This document shows positions 31,924 through 42,205 of a stretch of 64,000 bases of DNA, in pieces. The translations under genes were made by a program, and so were the position numbers. A model generated the notes under the pieces. That model worked only from the letters and a program-made list of their open reading frames with translations. It was not told where the DNA came from and ran no database searches. The stretch comes from Fermentibacter sp963718745 [NCBI: Candidatus Fermentibacterota bacterium] (GTDB lineage: Bacteria > Fermentibacterota > Fermentibacteria > Fermentibacterales), in NCBI GenBank assembly GCA_963718745.1, contig OY970370.1:1674001-1738000 (forward strand), given 5' to 3'. Each line of letters starts with the position of its first letter. The stretch's first letter is position 1.

Positions 31924-33117
31924 ATGCATCCGGCACTGATCGCGGCGGCGCTGACCGGCCAGGTCCTCCAGCAGGGGATCCTGACCGACCTGTCACGGAC
32001 CCCGGCCCCCGCCATGGAGGCCGTGGACCCGGAGGAGTACGTCCTCGGGCCGGGGGACCTCCTGTGGGTGGCCTCCGAGGGGGGGCTCCCGTTCGAGTTC
32101 AGCGCCGGCAGCGCCGCTGGATCGGTCTTCTACACTGCCGTCTCCATCGACGGCCACGTGCTCCTGCCCATGGTGGGGGCGGTCGACGTCAGCGGGCTCT
32201 CGCTCGCCGAGGGTGCCGCCCTGATCGAGCAGAGGATGAGATCGAGGATAGTCGGATGCCGGCCTTCGGCCGGCCTCTCCGTCGCCAGGACCTCCATGGT
32301 ATCGGTGACGGGGGGAGTGGCGTCCCCCGGAGCCGTGACAATCAAGGGCACGGACAGGCTCTCGGACGCACTCCGGGCCGCCGGCGGCCCCGTTCCGGGC
32401 GCGGCCCTGTCCCGTGTCGAGATACTGGGAAATGAAGGAGACACTGCATTCGTCGACCTCTACGGCTTCCTCCTCGAGGGCGATCCGCGGGACAACCCCC
32501 TTCTCGCCCCGGGGGAGAGGGTGCACGTCGAGACCGCGGACAGCCTGGTCACGATCGAGGGCGCCGTATGGATAAGGGGTCCGTTCAATCCGGGGCCGAG
32601 TGCCGAGACCGGGGTGGCGGAAGGCGCCTCCGCAGTCCTCGAGCACCTCGAGGGCGAGAGCCTGGCGATGCTCGTGGTCCGCGCCGGAGGATACACTCCC
32701 TGGGCGCGGAGGGAAGCCTGCTACATCGTCCGTGAGCCTTCGGGAACCGGCGCTCCGGAGATCATCCCCGCGCAGTCCGAAACCGCAGTCCTGCCCGGGG
32801 ACCGGGTCGTGGTGCCGGGCGCGCCGCTCTCGATCGCGGTCACGGGCTACGTGCCATCCCCCGGGACCTATCCCCATGTCGCGGGGCGCGACGCCTTCTA
32901 CTACATCGCCGGCGCCGGGGGCTTCGGTCCGGAGGCGCGCAGCTCCGGCACGACGGTCACGCTTCCCGGCGGCGAACAGGTCGATGCCGAAGGGATGGCC
33001 GACATCCCGGCCGGCTCGATAATCACCGTCCCCCGGAAGTCCCTGGTCTGGTGGCAGGACTGGTTCACCATCCTGACCGGCGTCGCCACACTGGTCATCG
33101 CCTGGCAGAGCATATGA
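31924..33117 (+). CDS. Wza-like polysaccharide export protein with SLBB domains
   Basis: 397 residues. After an N-terminal hydrophobic stretch comes the polysaccharide-export domain (YVLGPGDLLWV ... ISIDGHVLLPMVGAVDVSGL), then SLBB beta-grasp domains (VTGGVASPGAVTIKGTDRLSDALRAAGGP and VTGYVPSPGTYPHVAG). It ends in a membrane helix (WFTILTGVATLVIAWQSI), which anchors it in a membrane. No lipobox is visible, unlike Wza of E. coli. It forms the export channel for capsule or exopolysaccharide and is coupled by ATGA to the Wzz-like gene. Confidence 0.82.
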   Translation: MHPALIAAALTGQVLQQGILTDLSRTPAPAMEAVDPEEYVLGPGDLLWVASEGGLPFEFSAGSAAGSVFYTAVSIDGHVLLPMVGAVDVSGLSLAEGAALIEQRMRSRIVGCRPSAGLSVARTSMVSVTGGVASPGAVTIKGTDRLSDALRAAGGPVPGAALSRVEILGNEGDTAFVDLYGFLLEGDPRDNPLLAPGERVHVETADSLVTIEGAVWIRGPFNPGPSAETGVAEGASAVLEHLEGESLAMLVVRAGGYTPWARREACYIVREPSGTGAPEIIPAQSETAVLPGDRVVVPGAPLSIAVTGYVPSPGTYPHVAGRDAFYYIAGAGGFGPEARSSGTTVTLPGGEQVDAEGMADIPAGSIITVPRKSLVWWQDWFTILTGVATLVIAWQSI

Positions 33118-34397
33118 CCGCACCGGAACGGACGCCCTCCTGGTACCTGTTCGTGATCCTCAGGAACCGCTGGTTCCTCCTGAAGGCGCTCCTCGCGGTG
33201 ATGGTCCCGACTGTCGTCGTGAGCTACCTCCTGCCGAGGCAGTACACGGTGAAGACCGTCATCATGCCACCCGAGACCCCGGTCGAGCCTTCGCTCTCCT
33301 TCGGGGGGATGGGCCTGACCGACTTCATGGGCTACTTCGGGGGCGGGATGGGCTTCTCCCTCCCGCTCATGACCACGATGTCCGATGTCTATGTCGAGAT
33401 CCTCGACAGCCGCACGCTTATCGACAGGGTCATCCTCCAGACGGCCTGGATCGACTCGATGGACCTGCGCGACAAGTACGACAGGGACCAGTGGGTCGGG
33501 ATGTACTGGGCGCGCCGGATGTTCAGGAACAACTACAGGGCCTCCGTCACGCCCTCCGGCTTCATCGAGGTCCAGGTCAGCACCGGTGATCCGTTCTACT
33601 CCGTGCAGGTGTCCGAACGCGTGGTGGCGGTGCTGGACAGCCTCAATACCTGGATAACCACGAGCAGGGCAACCATGGCCAGGGAGCTTGTCGAGATGCG
33701 CCTCGGGTCGGCGGACAGCCTGCTCGCGAGCGCGTCCTCCGACCTGGCCTCCTTCGAGCTCGAGAGAGGGATGATCGCCCCCGACGAGCAGCTCGGAGAG
33801 CTTATCTCGAGCCTGGCCGAGCTGAAGAGGCAGTATCTGGAGTACAGGGCGTCGGCCCGGGCCATATCGGCCGGCTACGGGATGGGCGGCACGGCCGCCT
33901 CGCTCGACATGGAGCGTCGCGCGACCGCCCTGCTGGGGGTGATACGCGAGCTGGAGAGCGGGACGATGCCCACGGGCATGGATTCGCTGTTCCCTGCGAT
34001 CTCCCTCGCCGACTTCCCGGAGATCCAGTTCGAGTACGCCAGGCTGCGGAGCGACTACGAGATGGCCCTGCAGCTCTCCACCGCGCTCCGGCTCAGCCTC
34101 GAGCAGGCCAGGGTGGAGGAGAGGCGTGAGGGCGGCTCGATAAGGCTGCTGGACGCTCCGTCGCACCCCGGATGGAAGAGCAAGCCCAAGAAGCTGCTGA
34201 TATGGCTCGAAGTCTTCGGCGTGGCGCTCGCGCTGCTCCTGACTTTCCTCTTCGCTCGGGAGAACGTGAGGCAGATGAGGGAGGACAGGCCCGAAGCCTG
34301 GTCGAAGTGGAGCCAGCTGTTCTCGGAGATCGGGAGGGACTTCGCCTTCGCGAGGAGGCGTCACCCCCCGGAGAGTTCGGCGAAAAGCTCCAGATAG
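33114..34397 (+). CDS. Wzz-like chain-length determinant / polysaccharide co-polymerase
   Basis: 427 residues: a membrane helix near residues 17-40 (FLLKALLAVMVPTVVVSYLLP), a long periplasmic coiled-coil region (residues 50-350) and a second membrane helix (LLIWLEVFGVALALLLTFLFA, about 360-380). The conserved P-x-x-P-x-x-P/K element before the second helix is seen as LDAPSHPGWKSKPKK. This is the Wzz/GNVR layout that sets polysaccharide chain length. No tyrosine-kinase domain is fused. The ATG overlaps the wza stop; the end overlaps rsgA convergently by 37 nt. Confidence 0.83.
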   Translation: MTAPERTPSWYLFVILRNRWFLLKALLAVMVPTVVVSYLLPRQYTVKTVIMPPETPVEPSLSFGGMGLTDFMGYFGGGMGFSLPLMTTMSDVYVEILDSRTLIDRVILQTAWIDSMDLRDKYDRDQWVGMYWARRMFRNNYRASVTPSGFIEVQVSTGDPFYSVQVSERVVAVLDSLNTWITTSRATMARELVEMRLGSADSLLASASSDLASFELERGMIAPDEQLGELISSLAELKRQYLEYRASARAISAGYGMGGTAASLDMERRATALLGVIRELESGTMPTGMDSLFPAISLADFPEIQFEYARLRSDYEMALQLSTALRLSLEQARVEERREGGSIRLLDAPSHPGWKSKPKKLLIWLEVFGVALALLLTFLFARENVRQMREDRPEAWSKWSQLFSEIGRDFAFARRRHPPESSAKSSR

Positions 34398-35281
34398 GAC
34401 GCATACCTCTCCACCGAGATCAGACCGCCTTCCGAAGCCCCCCGCACGGCGCACCCGGGTTCCGAGACGTGCGCACAGTCCCTGAACCTGCACGAATCCG
34501 TGAACGCCTCGAACTCCCTGAAGCAGTCCTGCAGCCTGGCGGGCGGGATCTGCTCGATCGGGAAGACCCGCAGCCCCGGCGTGTCGATGAGCATCGTCCC
34601 GCCACCGAGGGGGACGATCCTGGCCCCTACCGTCGTATGCCGTCCCTTCCCCGTCTTCAGGCTCACGGCGCCGATCCTGAGGTCGTCCCTTCCTCCGAGG
34701 ATCCCGGCCAGTGTCGTCTTCCCGGCCCCCGAAGGCCCGGACATCACGACGGTCCTGCCCTCGAGGAGGGAACGAAGGAGCTCCGTCCCCGCGCCGGTTC
34801 TGCAGGACAGCCCCGCATAGGTGGCGCCCGCCCTGCGGCAGTCCCTTTCCAGATTCGCGAGGAGGAGGCTGTCGCCGTCCCTGGCGAGGTCGATCTTGTT
34901 CACCGCCACGCAGGGCTCGATGGAGTGCCATGCCGCCGCGGCCAGGCATCTGTCGACGAAGCCGCGCCTGAGCTCCGGATCGCGCAGGCTCACGAAGACG
35001 AGGGCGATGTCGATGTTGGCGGCTATGACCTGGGTCCCGCCGCCCATGTTGGATCTCTCCAGCGTGTTGCGCCTGGGCTCGACCCCTTCGAGGATGCATC
35101 CCCCTTCCGGGGGGAGGGTGACAGACACCCTGTCTCCCGTCGCCGGGCTCCAGCCCCTGAAGAGCCGCCCCGGAACGCGGACATCCACCTCGGTCCCGTC
35201 ATGGAGGAGAACTGTCGCACCCCGCCTGTGGACGCTCGACAGTACGGCGATCTGAGTGCTCGTGCTCATGCTCGTGCTCAT
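34361..35281 (-). CDS. rsgA: Ribosome small-subunit-dependent GTPase A
   Basis: 306 residues with the circularly permuted GTPase order: OB-fold first, then NKIDL (G4), GPSGAGKTT (G1) and DTPGL (G3). The C-terminal zinc site is C-x5-C-H-x5-C (CRFRDCAHVSEPGC). RsgA releases RbfA late in 30S assembly. The first 24 bases of the gene are a 12-nt sequence repeated exactly, so two ATG codons 12 nt apart (35281 and 35269) can serve as start. It is the last gene of the minus-strand eno-ftsB-rsgA group, one base after ftsB. Confidence 0.92.
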   Translation of the reverse strand: MSTSMSTSTQIAVLSSVHRRGATVLLHDGTEVDVRVPGRLFRGWSPATGDRVSVTLPPEGGCILEGVEPRRNTLERSNMGGGTQVIAANIDIALVFVSLRDPELRRGFVDRCLAAAAWHSIEPCVAVNKIDLARDGDSLLLANLERDCRRAGATYAGLSCRTGAGTELLRSLLEGRTVVMSGPSGAGKTTLAGILGGRDDLRIGAVSLKTGKGRHTTVGARIVPLGGGTMLIDTPGLRVFPIEQIPPARLQDCFREFEAFTDSCRFRDCAHVSEPGCAVRGASEGGLISVERYASYLELFAELSGG

Positions 35282-35282
35282 C

Positions 35283-35606
35283 TCAGTGCGGAGCCTCCTG
35301 TATCCGGTCGAACCTGATTATGAACTCTCCCGGCCTTCCCCAGCCGAGGATCTCGCGCACGGCCTCCTCCATCGCTGTCGAATCGCTCTGAAGCAGGCTG
35401 ATGCGGACCCTCAGCGAGTCCCTCAGGTGCTCCAGGCTGTCCCGGGAAGCCTGTGCGGCGTCCAGTTCGCCCTGGAGGGCGCTGAGGGAGAACAGCCCGT
35501 CCGGGTTTAGGAGCAGGAAGGCGATCAGGACAACTGCCACGGAGAGGACGAGGAGGAGGTAGAATCTCCTCGACGCCCTCCCCGGAGCGTTTCTCGGCCT
35601 GTTCAA
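35283..35606 (-). CDS. ftsB: FtsB/DivIC-family cell-division protein
   Basis: 107 residues from a TTG start. A basic cytoplasmic tail is followed by one membrane helix (YLLLVLSVAVVLIAFLLL, about residues 16-33) and a short leucine-zipper coiled coil (ALQGELDAAQASRDSLEHLR). Length and layout match septum-formation initiators FtsB/DivIC, which join FtsL in the divisome. It lies three bases after eno; the eno-ftsB pairing is found in many bacteria and supports the call. Symbol ftsB is used by analogy; divIC would be equally valid. Confidence 0.75.
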   Translation of the reverse strand: MNRPRNAPGRASRRFYLLLVLSVAVVLIAFLLLNPDGLFSLSALQGELDAAQASRDSLEHLRDSLRVRISLLQSDSTAMEEAVREILGWGRPGEFIIRFDRIQEAPH

Positions 35607-35609
35607 TCC

Positions 35610-36976
<1,367 letters not shown>

Positions 36977-37011
36977 ACGCCTCGAAGGGGGACCCGAGCG
37001 TGCCCGGCGGA

Positions 37012-38400
37012 TCAGCCCTCCGGGGGCTTCTCCGGTTCGACTATCCCGAGGCTGCTCATCCTGGCCAGGAGGGTCGTCCTCTTCATCCCCAGGTACTCGG
37101 CCGCCCTGGAGCGGACCCCGCCGAACCGTTCGAGGGCTTCGACTATGTTCTGCCTCTCGATCTCCTCGAGCATCCTGGGCAGGCTCGCACCCCCCGCGGG
37201 CGTGAACGGGACCCCGGCGGGGCGCGCCGCACCCGGGCCGGATATCCGTACGGGCAGGTCGGTCTCCGATATCGTATCGCCCTCGGACAGGACCGAGGCG
37301 CGTTCCATGGCGTTCTGCAGCTCCCTGACGTTCCCGGGCCAGTGGTAGCCCTCCAGGACCGCGACTGCTCCGGGGGACAGCTTCAGCTCCTTCTTCCTGC
37401 CTGTTTCGGCGACCCTCGCCAGGAAGTGCCGGGCGAGCGGCAGGATGTCCTCCCTGCGCTCCCGGAGCGGGGGGAGGGCGACCTCGATGACGTTCAACCT
37501 GTAATAGAGGTCCTCCCGGAAGCCACCCCGGCGGACCGCCTCCTCGAGATCGAGATTCGTGGCCGTGATCAGCCTCACGTCCACCTTCACCAGATCCGAG
37601 CTGCCTACCGGCGAGAACTCCTGTTCCTGGATGACCCGGAGCAGCTTCACCTGCATGGCCGGGCTCATGTTGCCGACCTCGTCCAGGAAGAGGGTCCCGC
37701 CGTCCGCTATCCGGAAGCGCCCGAGGGAGGAGGTCACGGCGCCGGTGTAGGCTCCGCGGGTGTGGCCGAAGAGCTCGCTTTCCAGGAGGCCTTCGGGGAG
37801 CGCCCCCGAGTTCACCGTGACGAACGGCTGGCGCGCTCTCGCCCCCTGCCTGTGGATCGCCCGTGCGACGAGTTCCTTGCCTGTTCCGCTCTCCCCGGTT
37901 ATCAGCACCGTCGCGTCGGATCTGCTGACCTTGTCGATGAGGTCGATGACCCCGTTCATGCTCCCGCCGCCATGGATGATCTCGCAGTAGGGCCTGTCGT
38001 TCTTCCTTACAGCGGCGAGTCCCGACTGGAGGGCCAGCTCGAGCGAGGCCATGACTGAATCGCGGGTGAAAGGCTTGGGTATGTAGTCCACGGCGCCGAG
38101 GCGCATAGCCTTGATGGTGCTGTCTATAGTCGCATAGCCGGTTATCACGATCACGGGGAGCCAGGGATACTTGTCACGGACCACCGCGAGGAGCTCCAGG
38201 CCGGAGATGTCGGGCAGTCTCACGTCCGTTATCATCACGTCGAAGGTGGAGGTCCGGAGTGCGCGAAGAGCCTCGCGCCCCTCGGAGACGGACTCGGCGG
38301 GATATCCTCCCGCCCTGAGCATCTCCGTGAGGACACCCCTGACGCCCTGCTCGTCGTCTACGATCAGGACCCGGTGCACCTTGCCGCCGCTCTGGACCAT
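37012..38400 (-). CDS. NtrC-type sigma-54 response regulator
   Basis: 462 residues: receiver domain (Asp15-Asp16 and phospho-acceptor Asp59 in MITDVRLPD), AAA+ sigma-54 activator domain (Walker A GESGTGKE; the sigma-54 loop is GAYTGA, a known variant of GAFTGA; GGTLFLDEVG) and a Fis-type helix-turn-helix (SRAAEYLGMKRTTLLARM). It opens sigma-54 promoters after phosphorylation. The ATG at 38400 has SD GAGGGGA. No partner histidine kinase lies nearby. It is divergent from an M23 lipoprotein gene, a possible target. Confidence 0.9.
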   Translation of the reverse strand: MVQSGGKVHRVLIVDDEQGVRGVLTEMLRAGGYPAESVSEGREALRALRTSTFDVMITDVRLPDISGLELLAVVRDKYPWLPVIVITGYATIDSTIKAMRLGAVDYIPKPFTRDSVMASLELALQSGLAAVRKNDRPYCEIIHGGGSMNGVIDLIDKVSRSDATVLITGESGTGKELVARAIHRQGARARQPFVTVNSGALPEGLLESELFGHTRGAYTGAVTSSLGRFRIADGGTLFLDEVGNMSPAMQVKLLRVIQEQEFSPVGSSDLVKVDVRLITATNLDLEEAVRRGGFREDLYYRLNVIEVALPPLRERREDILPLARHFLARVAETGRKKELKLSPGAVAVLEGYHWPGNVRELQNAMERASVLSEGDTISETDLPVRISGPGAARPAGVPFTPAGGASLPRMLEEIERQNIVEALERFGGVRSRAAEYLGMKRTTLLARMSSLGIVEPEKPPEG

Positions 38401-38430
38401 ATTCCCCTCATGTAAGGCAACCCCGTGGTG

Positions 38431-38459
38431 ATAATCACCCGGACCCCGAGGAATGTCAA
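38431..38459 (-). promoter_or_regulatory. Promoter of the NtrC-type regulator gene
   Basis: On the minus strand TTGACA (38459-38454), a 17-bp spacer and GATTAT (38436-38431). The start near 38424 leaves about 24 nt before the ATG. Confidence 0.6.
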
Positions 38460-38480
38460 TAACTTGACGCAGGAGTGCCG

Positions 38481-39524
38481 TTGAAATCCCGGAGAGTCTT
38501 CTGGATGCTCGCTCTGCTCGCGATGGCAGCATCCTGCAGGAAGCCGCCGGGCGAGCCCGTCTTCGTCATCACCCTGCCGGGCGAACACCCCGCCCCCGTG
38601 ATAACCGCTGTCGCGGACAGCACTTTCATCGAGCCTCCCGCCGACAGCCTCGCTGTCGATTCGCTCCCTGCCGACAGCGTGGGAGTTCCCGAACCAAGCC
38701 CCGTCTTCGAATCCCTGGAAGGAGCCCACACCATCGCGATCGAGATATCGGGCTCGCTCTACGCCTCCCTCCAGGCCGCCTGCCCCGACCATGACCCTGA
38801 CGTCCTCGGCGCTCACATGACGAGGTGCCTCTGGTGGAACCTGAACCCCTGGCGGGGCATCTGCGCGGGGGACTCCCTGACCGCAGTCTACAGGGATGCG
38901 GGATGGGGAATGGAGAACCGCACCGTTGCGCTCAGGTACGTCCCCGTGGCGGGTTCCTCGAACCGCGCCTTCACCCTGTACCAGTTCCGCCGCACCGGGG
39001 ACAACTACCCGTCCTACTGGTATCCGGACGGCGCCGAGACTGTCAGGCTCCTCGACGCGATGCCCGTCGCCACTTTCGAGGAGATCACCGGGGTCTACGG
39101 CGAGCCCAGGGGCGACCACAACCACGGGGGGATCGACTTCAAGGCGCCCGAGGGCACCCCCGTCCGCACCCCCCGCGGCGGCCGCGTGGTCAGGATGGAC
39201 TGGAACGGCGAGTACAACGGCCGCTGCCTCGAACTGGACATAGGCGGAGGCTACACGGAGATCTATCTGCACCTCCAGGGCATCGCGCCGGAACTCTCGG
39301 AAGGCTCCACGGCCGCGGCCGGCTCCCTCGTAGGCTGGGTGGGCAATACAGGGCGATCCTACTCCGCGCATCTCCACTACCAGATCAACGACGAGAACGA
39401 CTATCCCATAGATCCGCTGGTATTCAGCGGTTCCCACACGAGAGCGCTCACCGCCTCCGACATGGAGGATTTCGCCCTGTTCCGTGCCGCGTGCGACTCC
39501 CTGATGGCGGCAGGCCCGCGGTGA
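38481..39524 (+). CDS. M23 (LytM) peptidase lipoprotein
   Basis: 347 residues from TTG 38481 (SD AGGAG five bases upstream; a GTG at 38475 is also in frame). Lipobox AMAASC gives lipidation at about residue 19. A Pro/Asp-rich linker and an OapA/LysM-like region follow, then an M23 domain with all zinc ligands: His and Asp in HNHGGIDF, and HLHYQI. It should cleave peptidoglycan cross-links. The glycosyltransferase gene starts 19 nt downstream. Confidence 0.85.
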   Translation: MKSRRVFWMLALLAMAASCRKPPGEPVFVITLPGEHPAPVITAVADSTFIEPPADSLAVDSLPADSVGVPEPSPVFESLEGAHTIAIEISGSLYASLQAACPDHDPDVLGAHMTRCLWWNLNPWRGICAGDSLTAVYRDAGWGMENRTVALRYVPVAGSSNRAFTLYQFRRTGDNYPSYWYPDGAETVRLLDAMPVATFEEITGVYGEPRGDHNHGGIDFKAPEGTPVRTPRGGRVVRMDWNGEYNGRCLELDIGGGYTEIYLHLQGIAPELSEGSTAAAGSLVGWVGNTGRSYSAHLHYQINDENDYPIDPLVFSGSHTRALTASDMEDFALFRAACDSLMAAGPR

Positions 39525-39543
39525 GGCGGGAAGGGATGGCTCG

Positions 39544-40467
39544 ATGAACAGTACGGTGGCGGTGGTCACGCTCAACTTCAACGGCAGGGACTTCCTCCCG
39601 GAGATGGTCGAGTCGCTGGCGCCGCAGATCCGGGCGATCGGAGCCAGGCTAATCGTGTTCGACAACGCCTCCTCCGACGGCTCCGACCGGACGGTGGAGG
39701 AGCGCTTCGGGCGGGAGGCATGGTTCTCCCTCGTGCGGTCTCCCTCCAATCTCGGTTTCGCAGCCGGGGCGAACGCGGTCATGCAGGAGCTGGGCGAGGA
39801 TGTCGTGGTTCTCGCCAACAGCGACACCGTCTTCCTGCCGGGGAGCCTCGAGGCGCTCCTCGAAGGCCTCGGGAGGCATCCCGCAGCGGCTCTCGCGGGA
39901 CCCAGGCTCCTCTGGCCGGACGGCACCCTCCAGCCCTCCCTCAGGGACTTCCCGTTCCCGGCCGCCCTGCTCATGGAGCACCTCCCGCTCCGCAGGCGCT
40001 TCACGGCCAAGTACTCGGACCATGCGGGGGAGCGTCGAGCCGACTGGCTCGTGGGAGCGGTGATGGCCATCAGGACGGGTCCCTTCAGGGCGATCGGCGG
40101 ATTCGACACGGACTTCTTCTTCTACCACGAGGAGACCGATCTGCAGTACAGGTTCCACGAAGCGGGGTTCGAGATCTGGTTCGTCCCGTCCTCTGAGGTC
40201 GTCCACATCGAGGGGGGATCCGCCGCCGCGGTGTATGGACGGGATACCACGCTCCGCTATATTTCCGCGAAAATCCGGTTCCTACGGAAGCACGGCAGGC
40301 CGGGCGACCTGGCCGCCTTCCGGATCATGATGTCAGCCATGAATCTGGGCCGGGCGGCCGCCGGGCTCGCACGGCCGCGCAAGGCGTTGGAGGATGCGAG
40401 GTTCTCGCGCGGCTACTGCGCGAAGGCCTTGAAGGATCTGTGGGGCGGTCCCCCGGGGGCCAGGTGA
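39544..40467 (+). CDS. Family 2 glycosyltransferase
   Basis: 307 residues from ATG 39544. GT-A fold signs: VVTLNFNGRDFL, IVFDNASSDGS, LGFAAGANAVM, VLANSDTVF (DxD-like metal site) and the later VGAVMAIRTGPFRAIGGFDTDFFFYHEETDLQYR, where E-T-D-L is the usual catalytic region. It resembles WbbL-type rhamnosyltransferases that build lipid-linked glycans. A carbamoyltransferase gene follows after 10 nt, so a decorated glycan is likely made by this pair. Confidence 0.87.
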   Translation: MNSTVAVVTLNFNGRDFLPEMVESLAPQIRAIGARLIVFDNASSDGSDRTVEERFGREAWFSLVRSPSNLGFAAGANAVMQELGEDVVVLANSDTVFLPGSLEALLEGLGRHPAAALAGPRLLWPDGTLQPSLRDFPFPAALLMEHLPLRRRFTAKYSDHAGERRADWLVGAVMAIRTGPFRAIGGFDTDFFFYHEETDLQYRFHEAGFEIWFVPSSEVVHIEGGSAAAVYGRDTTLRYISAKIRFLRKHGRPGDLAAFRIMMSAMNLGRAAAGLARPRKALEDARFSRGYCAKALKDLWGGPPGAR

Positions 40468-40477
40468 AAGGTCCGAA

Positions 40478-42178
40478 ATGCCCGTAATCCTGGGGTTCAA
40501 CTGCTACAAGCACGATGCGGCCGCAGCCCTTCTCGTCGACGGGCGCCTGGTCGCAGCCGCCGAGGAGGAGCGCTTCACACGGAGGAAGCACGACGCGGAC
40601 TATCCCGCGAGGTCCGTGGAGTTCTGCCTCAGGCGCGCCGGGATTTCCGCTTCGGACATAGACTGCATCGCCTACTACATGATCCCCGGCGCCGTCGCGA
40701 GGGAGAACCTGTCCTACAGCAGGCACTACCTGCTCTCGCCGGGGGGCGGCAACTTCCTCCTCGGCCAGATGGCGGGGGCGAGGAAGATGTCCCGCGTCGG
40801 CGAGCGGATCAGGGAGCACCTCGGACCCTCGCTCGTGGCTCCTGTCATGTTCGTTGACCATCACACCGCTCACGCCTGGGCTGCGTGGTACTGCTCCGGG
40901 TTCGACAGGACATCCGTCCTGACCATGGACGGTGTGGGCGAGAGGGATACCAGCCTGCTCGGCGAATTCTCCGGCCCGAGGCTCCGGCGGATATCCGGAT
41001 CGGTCTACCCCAACTCTCCCGGCGTCTTCTACAGCGCCGTGACGAAGCACCTGGGCTTCGAGCCCGACGGCGACGAATACAAGGTCATGGGGCTCTCATC
41101 CTACGGGGAGCCCGAATTCGAGAGCCTTTTCAGGAAGATGATACACGCCCTGCCCGACGGCCGGATTTGTGTGGATACCGGGCTCCTCGACATCCACAGG
41201 GGCGTTCATTTCGCGAGGTTCGCACCCGTGGTCGAGAAGCTGATCGGCCCGCCCCGCGAGCCCGGTGCCGAGATGACGCGCACCCACGAGAACGTCGCGG
41301 CATCCGCACAGCGTGCGCTGGAGGCCGTTGGCCTCGATCTCGCGAGGCAGCTCCGGAAGGCGGTCGACAGCGACAGGCTGGTGATCTCGGGCGGCGTCGC
41401 CCTGAACTGCGTCATGAACGGGCTCATAGAGCGCGAAGCCGGATTCGCGGAGATCTATCCGCTTCCCGCCCCGCACGACGCCGGCACCTCCATCGGAGCC
41501 GCCGTGGCGGCTCACGTCTCCATGTTCCGTGACGTCGAGCTGGAGTCCCCGCCCGACATGTACCTCGGCTCCTCCTACACCGAGAAGGAGATAGAGGCGG
41601 CGCTGGTCCAGTCCAAGCAGACCTGGACCCGTCCGGCGGACATTCAACTCGAGACCGCCCGACTCGTCGCCGAGGGCAACGTGGTCGGCCTGTTCCAGGG
41701 CAGGATGGAGTTCGGCCCGAGGGCGCTGGGAGCCCGCTCGATCCTTGCGGACCCGCGCAGGGCCGACATGAAGGACATCGTCAACAGCGTCGTGAAGCAG
41801 AGGGAGGGGTTCAGGCCCTTCGCCCCGAGCTGCCTCGAGGAGAGGGCCGGGGAGTACTTCGAGGGCTGCGTGAAGTCCCGCTACATGATCTCCACCTACA
41901 GGGTGCGGCCCGGCAAGGCGCAGAAGATCCCCGCCGTCACCCATGTCGACGGCACGGCCCGTGTGCAGACCGTGACAAAGGAGATCAACCCGTCCTACTG
42001 GAGGATCATCGAGAGGTTCGGCGACCTGACGGGGGTGCCCGTGGTCCTGAACACTTCCTTCAACGTGAAGGGCGAACCGATCGTGGAATCCCCGGTGGAT
42101 GCCCTGAGGTGCTTCTGGGGCACCGGCCTCGACGCCCTCTCGATGCCGCCGTTCCTGATAGTGAAGCCCAAGGCCTGA
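40478..42178 (+). CDS. NodU/CmcH-type carbamoyltransferase
   Basis: 566 residues. The N-terminal Kae1-like domain has the metal-binding His pair VDHHTAHAWA and ILGFNCYKHDAAAALL; the C-terminal YrdC-like/TobZ part has GRMEFGPRALGARSILADPR, CLEERAGEYF and VVLNTSFNVKGEPIV. Enzymes of this family transfer carbamoyl from carbamoyl phosphate to a sugar or antibiotic hydroxyl. Next to a glycosyltransferase, it probably carbamoylates a surface glycan. Confidence 0.9.
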   Translation: MPVILGFNCYKHDAAAALLVDGRLVAAAEEERFTRRKHDADYPARSVEFCLRRAGISASDIDCIAYYMIPGAVARENLSYSRHYLLSPGGGNFLLGQMAGARKMSRVGERIREHLGPSLVAPVMFVDHHTAHAWAAWYCSGFDRTSVLTMDGVGERDTSLLGEFSGPRLRRISGSVYPNSPGVFYSAVTKHLGFEPDGDEYKVMGLSSYGEPEFESLFRKMIHALPDGRICVDTGLLDIHRGVHFARFAPVVEKLIGPPREPGAEMTRTHENVAASAQRALEAVGLDLARQLRKAVDSDRLVISGGVALNCVMNGLIEREAGFAEIYPLPAPHDAGTSIGAAVAAHVSMFRDVELESPPDMYLGSSYTEKEIEAALVQSKQTWTRPADIQLETARLVAEGNVVGLFQGRMEFGPRALGARSILADPRRADMKDIVNSVVKQREGFRPFAPSCLEERAGEYFEGCVKSRYMISTYRVRPGKAQKIPAVTHVDGTARVQTVTKEINPSYWRIIERFGDLTGVPVVLNTSFNVKGEPIVESPVDALRCFWGTGLDALSMPPFLIVKPKA

Positions 42179-42183
42179 TCAGG

Positions 42184-42203
42184 GGGCGGGAGGGGCTCCG
42201 CCC
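42184..42203. terminator. Hairpin between convergent genes
   Basis: GGGCGGGAG (42184-42192) pairs with CTCCGCCC (42196-42203) with a one-base bulge and a three-base loop. It separates the carbamoyltransferase gene and the convergent sigma-54 activator. No T-run. Confidence 0.35.
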
Positions 42204-42205
42204 GG

